From contig PKDZ01000040.1 of assembly GCA_002862785.1 (NCBI GenBank), forward strand, positions 61,832 to 125,831: 64,000 bases of DNA, given 5' to 3'. Made by a program: the position numbers and the translations under genes. A model generated the notes under the pieces. It had not been told where the DNA came from. It saw only the letters and a program-made list of their open reading frames with translations, and did no database searches. This stretch comes from Flavobacteriales bacterium. GTDB lineage: Bacteria > Bacteroidota > Bacteroidia > Flavobacteriales_D > Sanyastnellaceae. This document shows, piece after piece, positions 59,423 through 64,000 of the stretch. Each line of letters starts with the position of its first letter. Position 1 is the first letter of the stretch.

Positions 59423-60325
59423 ATGGAGAAGACCATTCCCCTATTGGATGCTTCCCGGTTCCTTGAGGGATCTGAGGCGGATCGGATGCAGTTTGCAAAA
59501 GACCTGCGGGATGCCTTTGAGCGTTATGGATTCATCACGCTTGAGAACCACGGCCTTGAACAGGACCTCATCGACCAGACCTACAAGGAGGCCGAGCGGT
59601 TCTTCGCTCTTCCCGAGGAGAGGAAACTTCAGACCAGCATCCCTGGGGTGGGTGGCAACTTCGGCTATACCCCTTTCGGACGGGAACACGCCAAGGATGA
59701 GGCCCGAGCCGACCTGAAGGAATTCTATCACTTCGCGCAGCGGCACTACGACCAACCGGATTGCCCGGAGGCACCCGACTTTGTCGCTGCCGGTCAGGAG
59801 TTGTACGGGCGCATGGAGGCGCTGGCCGGGGAATTGCTCAAAGCGGTCGCCCTCTCCATCGACCTCGATCTCGATTACTTCACCCAACAAGTCCAGGGAG
59901 GCAACAGCATCCTGCGCGTCCTCCATTATCCTCCGGCGCCCGATGCTCCTGCAGATGCACCCCGCGCGGGGAGTCATGAAGACATCAACCTCATCACCCT
60001 CCTCGTGGGCAGCTCGGCCGATGGTCTGGAGGTCCTCGACATGGAAGGCGATTGGATTCCAGTCAAGGCCCACGGCAAGCACCTGACCGTCAACGTCGGA
60101 GACATGTTGCAGAACCTCACCGGGGGGCTACTCCGCTCGACCACGCACCGCGTCGTCCTTCCTAAGGGGAGCGGGCGCGAATCCTCCCGGTTCAGCCTGC
60201 CATTCTTCCTCCACCCAATGGGCACCATGCCGCTCGACCCCATCATGGGCGATCGGGGAGCCCATCCGTGTTGGACGGCAGCGGACTTTCTGGATCATCG
60301 GCTGAATGAAATCGGCCTGAAGTAA
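59423..60325 (+). CDS. 2-oxoglutarate/Fe(II)-dependent oxygenase, isopenicillin N synthase-like
   Basis: A 300-residue IPNS-like oxygenase. A non-heme DIOX N-domain (IPLLDASRFLEG, AFERYGFITLENHG) precedes the Fe site: H-x-D in AGSHEDINLITLLVG and the distal His in LLRSTTHRVVLP. The co-substrate arginine is in SSRFSLPFFLHP. Such enzymes hydroxylate or desaturate small molecules or peptides; plants and bacteria use many paralogues, and the substrate here is unknown. It has an exact -7 element 4 nt before ATG, so is probably leaderless and separate from the glycosyltransferase genes. Confidence 0.9.
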   Translation: MEKTIPLLDASRFLEGSEADRMQFAKDLRDAFERYGFITLENHGLEQDLIDQTYKEAERFFALPEERKLQTSIPGVGGNFGYTPFGREHAKDEARADLKEFYHFAQRHYDQPDCPEAPDFVAAGQELYGRMEALAGELLKAVALSIDLDLDYFTQQVQGGNSILRVLHYPPAPDAPADAPRAGSHEDINLITLLVGSSADGLEVLDMEGDWIPVKAHGKHLTVNVGDMLQNLTGGLLRSTTHRVVLPKGSGRESSRFSLPFFLHPMGTMPLDPIMGDRGAHPCWTAADFLDHRLNEIGLK

Positions 60326-60425
60326 GATGCTGAACCGGGAGCGCACCGGGATAGCATTTCTTAAGACGGAACCCCGACGAAGGCAGGCAGCCTTGACGTT
60401 ATTTCAGCGCAGCAAACACCGCTGA

Positions 60426-61886
60426 ATGAACATCCGCACAATTCTCCTCTCCCTCCTTTCTGCCGCTGTCGGTGGATGGGTGGTCCTCCAGTTCCAGCCC
60501 GCCCATTCTGTTGCCGTGCCGGACGCACCACCCATGCCGGTCATGGAGGCGCTTCACCCTGCCCCAGCCGAATCGGTTCCCGTGGCTTCTCCCCGACCGG
60601 CTCCCGCCGCCCTTCCCGCAGAGGGGTTCAACGCCGCGGCGGATGCCGCGTTGGATGCCGTGGTCCACATCCGTACTGCCCAGACGATGGCGACGAACGG
60701 CGGATGGGGGCAATTCTTCGGGATGCCCGGTTCTGCGCAAATCCAGCGTGGCTCCGGCAGCGGCGTCATCTTGTCCGAAGCCGGGCTGATCGTCACCAAC
60801 CACCACGTCATCGACGGCGCGGGTGCCATCGAAGTCGGGCTCAACGACAACCGTTCATTCGAGGCTGAACTGGTCGGAAGCGATCCGGCCACCGACATCG
60901 CCGTGCTCCGCATCGAAGCAAACGGGCTCACGGCCCTCCCCTGGGGAAACAGCGATGACGTGCGCATCGGCGATTGGGTGCTGGCCGTGGGCAATCCCTT
61001 CGACCTGACCAGCACGGTCACAGCGGGCATCGTCTCGGCCAAGGCACGCGACATCCAGTTGCTCCGCCCCGATTACGCCCGGGATGTCTTTCCGGTCGAG
61101 AGCTTCATCCAGACTGATGCCGCCGTGAACCCGGGGAATTCAGGTGGCGCTCTGGTCGACACCCGCGGACAACTTGTGGGCATCAACACCGCCATTGCTT
61201 CCCGAACCGGCAGTTATGCGGGCTACTCCTTTGCCGTTCCAGCCAATCTGGCCGCAAAAGTGGCCCGGGACCTCATTGAATTCGGCCAAGTCCAACGCGC
61301 ATTCCTCGGCGTGACCATTCGCCCCGTCAATGAAGCCATGGCCGAAGAAGCCGGACTGCCCGGTGTGGAAGGCGTCATGGTCACCGGGTTGACCGAGGAT
61401 GGCGGGGCGGCGGAAGCCGGACTGCGCGAAGGCGATGTCATCCTCTCCGTGGATGGCGACGACACACCCACCCTGCCCCTCTTGCTGGAGCGGGTCAACC
61501 GCCACAGGCCCGGAGAGCGGACCGACATCGAGGTTTGGCGGAACGGGCGGTCTCAGGGGTTTACCGTCGAATTGAAGGACCGCTTTGGCCGCACCGAACT
61601 CAATGCGGCCGAGGAGAGCCGCCGTGAAACACTTTACGGCGCCATCCTCGAAAATGACGCAGACAAGGAGGGTGTGCTCGTGGTGGAATCCGGGACCGGG
61701 GCCCTCGGCCGAACCGGAGTGCCCCCCGGCACCCTCATTCAAACGGTGGACGGAGCGCCCATCGCCTCGACGGCAGATCTGATGGCCGCCATCGAACAGG
61801 CTCAGGAAGCGGGGCGAAAGGCCGTGCTGATCGAAGGGCTCACCCCAGATGGACGTCCTGCCTGGTTTGGAATGGGCGTGCGCTGA
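60426..61886 (+). CDS. DegQ/HtrA-type periplasmic serine protease with two PDZ domains
   Basis: A 486-residue trypsin-like protease. A signal anchor (TILLSLLSAAVGGWVVLQF) is followed by the catalytic triad: His in IVTNHHVIDGAG, Asp in DPATDIAVLRIEAN, Ser in NPGNSGGALVDTRG. Two PDZ domains follow (RAFLGVTIRPVNEAMAEEAGLPGVEGVMVTGLTEDGGAAEAGLREGDVILSVDGDD and a second, more divergent one near TLYGAILENDADKEGVLVV...PPGTLIQTVDG). It removes misfolded envelope proteins. The 100 nt before ATG hold a weak TTATTTCA. It precedes a Lon-domain protein. Confidence 0.93.
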   Translation: MNIRTILLSLLSAAVGGWVVLQFQPAHSVAVPDAPPMPVMEALHPAPAESVPVASPRPAPAALPAEGFNAAADAALDAVVHIRTAQTMATNGGWGQFFGMPGSAQIQRGSGSGVILSEAGLIVTNHHVIDGAGAIEVGLNDNRSFEAELVGSDPATDIAVLRIEANGLTALPWGNSDDVRIGDWVLAVGNPFDLTSTVTAGIVSAKARDIQLLRPDYARDVFPVESFIQTDAAVNPGNSGGALVDTRGQLVGINTAIASRTGSYAGYSFAVPANLAAKVARDLIEFGQVQRAFLGVTIRPVNEAMAEEAGLPGVEGVMVTGLTEDGGAAEAGLREGDVILSVDGDDTPTLPLLLERVNRHRPGERTDIEVWRNGRSQGFTVELKDRFGRTELNAAEESRRETLYGAILENDADKEGVLVVESGTGALGRTGVPPGTLIQTVDGAPIASTADLMAAIEQAQEAGRKAVLIEGLTPDGRPAWFGMGVR

Positions 61887-61904
61887 ATCCCCCGGGGATT
61901 CCCG

Positions 61905-61912
61905 TATATTGA
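61905..61912 (+). promoter_or_regulatory. -7-like TATATTGA, predicted leaderless start
   Basis: TATATTGA resembles TAnnTTTG and ends exactly 4 nt before ATG 61917. Confidence 0.5.
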
Positions 61913-61916
61913 AGCA

Positions 61917-62540
61917 ATGGCGGGTACAGCGTTCCGAATCCCCTTGTTTCCCCTCGGGGTCTTCCTCCTTCCCGGGGAACGGACCGGTCTGCACATCTTC
62001 GAACCGAGGTACCGTCAGCTCATCAGTGAGCTGGAAGACGCCCTCAGCGAGGGCCGAGAGCAGGACAATCGGTTCGGCATTCCTTTCCACCATGAGGACG
62101 TGACCGCCTCCACGGGATGCATCGCCCGGCTGGTCGAAATCAAGAAGGTGCACCCCGGAGGCCGAAAGGACATCGTGGTGGAATGTGTTGGCCACTTTGA
62201 GACCCGTCGGTTCGAATCCGTGTCCGCCCCCAAACTCTACCCTGCCGGGCAGGTCGTGAGGCGGGACATTGGCTTGGACGCCGAGCTCGAAACCCGCCAC
62301 ATCGCATTGGTCATGCGGATCAAGGAGATTTTGAGCGAACGCGACATCGATGTGGCCGAGCTGCCGAGCACGACCATTTCGGACATCACCACCTGGTTGG
62401 GGCTCCCCCCAGCCCACAAGCACAGGCTCCTGACCAGCAGCAACAAAGAACGCTCCGACTTCATGCAGAGCGTGCTGCGCTGGACCCTGTCCATCCTTCA
62501 ACAGGAATCCCGAATCGACAAGGGTTTCTTTCCGAATTGA
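61917..62540 (+). CDS. Lon N-terminal (substrate-binding) domain protein
   Basis: A 207-residue protein with the LON/PUA-like fold: FRIPLFPLGVFLLPGERTGLHIFEPRYRQLISELEDALSEGREQDNRFGIPFHHEDVTASTGCIARLVEIKKV, matching the N-terminal domain of Lon without AAA+ or protease domains. The C-terminal helical part (ISDITTWLGLPPAHKHRLLTSSNKERSDFMQSVLRWTLSIL) is the usual Lon helical segment. Stand-alone LON-domain proteins occur widely; the role is unknown, perhaps substrate recruitment. It starts 30 nt after HtrA with a promoter-like motif 4 nt before ATG. Confidence 0.9.
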   Translation: MAGTAFRIPLFPLGVFLLPGERTGLHIFEPRYRQLISELEDALSEGREQDNRFGIPFHHEDVTASTGCIARLVEIKKVHPGGRKDIVVECVGHFETRRFESVSAPKLYPAGQVVRRDIGLDAELETRHIALVMRIKEILSERDIDVAELPSTTISDITTWLGLPPAHKHRLLTSSNKERSDFMQSVLRWTLSILQQESRIDKGFFPN

Positions 62541-62566
62541 GTGGATTCGCGGGCTTGCACCGCCAG

Positions 62567-62574
62567 TATCTTTG
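62567..62574 (+). promoter_or_regulatory. Consensus -7 element TATCTTTG, predicted leaderless start
   Basis: Exact TAnnTTTG ending exactly 4 nt before ATG 62579. Confidence 0.7.
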
Positions 62575-62578
62575 TTGC

Positions 62579-63412
62579 ATGAATGCAATCCGGATTCATC
62601 TGTTCGCTCCGGCCTCAGTCACCGGGCTCATGGGGGTGTTGCTCCTCTCAGGGTGCACCCACCCGCAAGGATCCCAGTCCGGCAATGGAGACGAGGCACC
62701 CGTTTATGACGAGACGTATCTCGACCCCACAGGACCGGGCTACATGACCGGTCCGACCCGGGTCCATTACCCGGATCTGGCCGATGTCCATCTCGAAGAG
62801 GAGGAGTATGCCGAGTTCCAAAGCCAGCTCTTCGGATTCATGGAATCCAACAATGAAGGGGAATTCGAGCGGCACTTCCGGGACCATTACATCCCCGAGA
62901 CCTTCCCGCACGACTCCCTGCTCGATCTCTACGTCCGGATGTACTTCCAATGGGACAGCATCGGGGTGACCAATCGCTTTGATCATTGGTGGGTCCGCTA
63001 CGTTTCCCCCTTCACAGAGGGTGAGGTCTACGATGTGGCCATTGCCGAGGTCCGGATGCGCCATCACCAGGTCTTCCAAAAGCGCTGGACGGGCAACTAC
63101 CGCAACTTCGGCCGGACGTTTGCCCAGCGCTACCCTGGGGCCACCATCGAGTACATGGACACCACCTGGGTCGAAGGCAATGGCGACACTGCTCTCCACA
63201 GGTTGATATCCGTGGAAACGGACCGTTTCATCTACTTGGTCCGGGGCCATGCTGACAGCGTCCATGACGACCGCATCCGCCTGTTGCCCGATGGATGGCA
63301 ACTCAGCCCGGAGGTCTTTGCGCTCATGGACTCCGCCGCTGTGGCGACCGTGGAAGAGCACCAAAGACAGTTCGGAAAGCTCGAAGACCGGCCCATGGTC
63401 TCCGGCCGATAA
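62579..63412 (+). CDS. Lipoprotein of unknown function
   Basis: A 277-residue lipoprotein: signal MNAIRIHLFAPASVTGLMGVLLLSGC with lipobox LLSGC. The mature part is hydrophilic, rich in Asp, Glu, His and aromatics (YPDLADVHLEEEEYAEFQSQLFGFMESNN, RYVSPFTEGEVYDVAIAEVRMRHHQVFQKRW, GNYRNFGRTFAQRYPGATIEYMDTTWVEG). I do not recognise the family; the latter half looks like an SnoaL/NTF2-type alpha+beta fold, but this is a guess. The start is fixed by an exact -7 element 4 nt before ATG 62579 and by the signal peptide. Followed by the amidinotransferase-like gene after 7 nt. Confidence 0.7.
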   Translation: MNAIRIHLFAPASVTGLMGVLLLSGCTHPQGSQSGNGDEAPVYDETYLDPTGPGYMTGPTRVHYPDLADVHLEEEEYAEFQSQLFGFMESNNEGEFERHFRDHYIPETFPHDSLLDLYVRMYFQWDSIGVTNRFDHWWVRYVSPFTEGEVYDVAIAEVRMRHHQVFQKRWTGNYRNFGRTFAQRYPGATIEYMDTTWVEGNGDTALHRLISVETDRFIYLVRGHADSVHDDRIRLLPDGWQLSPEVFALMDSAAVATVEEHQRQFGKLEDRPMVSGR

Positions 63413-63419
63413 ACGCACC

Positions 63420-64000
63420 ATGGCCCTTCACGTCCACACCGAATGGGGAAGGCTCGGCAGGGTCGTCGTCGGACACGGCCGAGACATGGGCGTCCGGCCC
63501 ACGGTCGAGACGGCGTATGATCCAACGTCCCGGGCCCACCTGGCCGCCGGCACCTATCCAAATGAGACCGCGGTGGCCATGGAGCTCGACGGCCTCGCCG
63601 AGGTCTTGTCCTGTCACGGTGTGGATGTTGTGAGGCCTGCGGATGTACCTGATCTGGAGCAGGTCTTTGCCCGGGATGTTGGCCTCGTCATCGAAGACGT
63701 GTTCTTCCGCTCGCGGATGATTGAGGACCGACAGGCCGAATGGTCCGGCATTGCTCCTCTGCTGGAGGACCTCTCAGTGGAAGAGGTTCCCGAGGAGGTC
63801 CACGTGGAGGGTGGAGACGTGCTCCTGTTGGACGATGCGATCGCCATTGGCGTGACGCGGAAGCCAAACTTGGTGGACAAGCAGACAGCCCGGACCAACC
63901 CGGAGGCAGCCGAGTTCTTTCGAGGGCGATTCCCGCACCGGGAAGTGATCGAAGTCGAGCTTCACAAGGATGACCACAACCCGTTGCTCAGTGCCCTCCA
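63420..64000 (+). CDS. Arginine deiminase/DDAH-superfamily hydrolase, N-terminal part (runs off window)
   Basis: The first 193 residues of a guanidino-modifying enzyme, absent from the ORF track because it has no stop inside the window. ATG 63420 gives MALHVHTEWGRLGRVVVGHGRD. Diagnostic segments: VFARDVGLVIEDVFFRSRMIEDRQAEW (first acidic pair of the active site), EVHVEGGDVLLLDDAIAIGVTRKPN and DKQTARTNPEAAEFFRGRF. The catalytic His and Cys lie past the window end. The superfamily includes arginine deiminase, dimethylarginine dimethylaminohydrolase and amidinotransferases; DDAH-like is favoured by the EGGDV-loop context but not settled. It starts 7 nt after the lipoprotein stop, so the two are probably cotranscribed. 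Confidence 0.8.
   Translation, partial: MALHVHTEWGRLGRVVVGHGRDMGVRPTVETAYDPTSRAHLAAGTYPNETAVAMELDGLAEVLSCHGVDVVRPADVPDLEQVFARDVGLVIEDVFFRSRMIEDRQAEWSGIAPLLEDLSVEEVPEEVHVEGGDVLLLDDAIAIGVTRKPNLVDKQTARTNPEAAEFFRGRFPHREVIEVELHKDDHNPLLSAL

Noticed and set aside
60326-60425. 100-bp gap before HtrA considered for a small RNA or riboswitch
   Set aside because: No strong hairpin, promoter or conserved motif was seen; only a weak TTATTTCA.
61140-62588. 482-residue minus-strand ORF across HtrA and the Lon-domain gene
   Set aside because: Antisense of two well-supported genes; no family features.

Overview
The window reads as one contiguous piece of a high-GC (roughly 60% by eye) Bacteroidota chromosome. 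The signs are a SusC/SusD pair, type IX secretion (T9SS) parts and cargo with C-terminal sorting domains, Rho with a long polar insertion, the folP-cdaA and tpiA-prmA gene pairs, and promoters with the Bacteroidota -7 element TAnnTTTG instead of Shine-Dalgarno sites. A Flavobacteriales-like marine or aquatic relative is my best guess, but rank below phylum is not established. The window is gene-dense: I see no gap over 300 bases, no tRNA or rRNA, no insertion sequence, no phage and no CRISPR array.

Layout. (1) 1-8685: a glycan-utilisation locus with partial SusC, SusD, two small surface or periplasmic proteins, a GH13 amylase-type lipoprotein and a T9SS-exported PQQ-type sugar dehydrogenase. 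(2) 8689-16020: a PorE-like OmpA protein, a phosphoesterase, Rho, a small membrane protein, PorT, PrmA and TpiA. (3) 16094-23106: RecQ, an RlmI-like methyltransferase, PdxH, an unusual thiol-dioxygenase/methyltransferase fusion, a small conserved protein and a PhoD-type phosphatase. (4) 23107-36011: four minus-strand genes for large secreted proteins with T9SS tails, carrying Cys-rich GCTD repeats, SprB-like repeats, a fasciclin domain, an unnamed ~200-residue domain and starch-binding-like modules. (5) 36052-41967: a second GH13 enzyme (SusA-like) divergent from the starch-binding protein, then a thioesterase, HU, TrmH, MATE and Fmt. (6) 41974-45054: a single-chain MutA-MutB methylmalonyl-CoA mutase. 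(7) 45094-53350: CsaA, HAD phosphatase, class IV aminotransferase, ABC permease, DoxX protein, DUF1599, FolP, CdaA, an LVIVD-type secreted protein and an antitoxin-like small protein. (8) 53369-64000: DPP III, an LptF/G-like permease, two glycosyltransferases, a 2OG-Fe(II) oxygenase, HtrA, a Lon-substrate-domain protein, a lipoprotein and the start of an amidinotransferase-fold hydrolase that runs off the window.

Functional picture. Two alpha-glucan modules (2-8.7 kb and 34-38 kb) together give outer-membrane uptake, carbohydrate binding and two GH13 hydrolases. PorE-like and PorT proteins would export the six T9SS-tailed proteins here. The most striking genome-scale signal is promoter placement: in nine genes a TAnnTTTG-type -7 element ends exactly 4 nt before the start codon, and in about eight more within 10 nt, which predicts widespread leaderless mRNAs. 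The most unusual single genes are the cysteine-dioxygenase-like/methyltransferase fusion (19962-21353) and the fused mutase (41974-45054).
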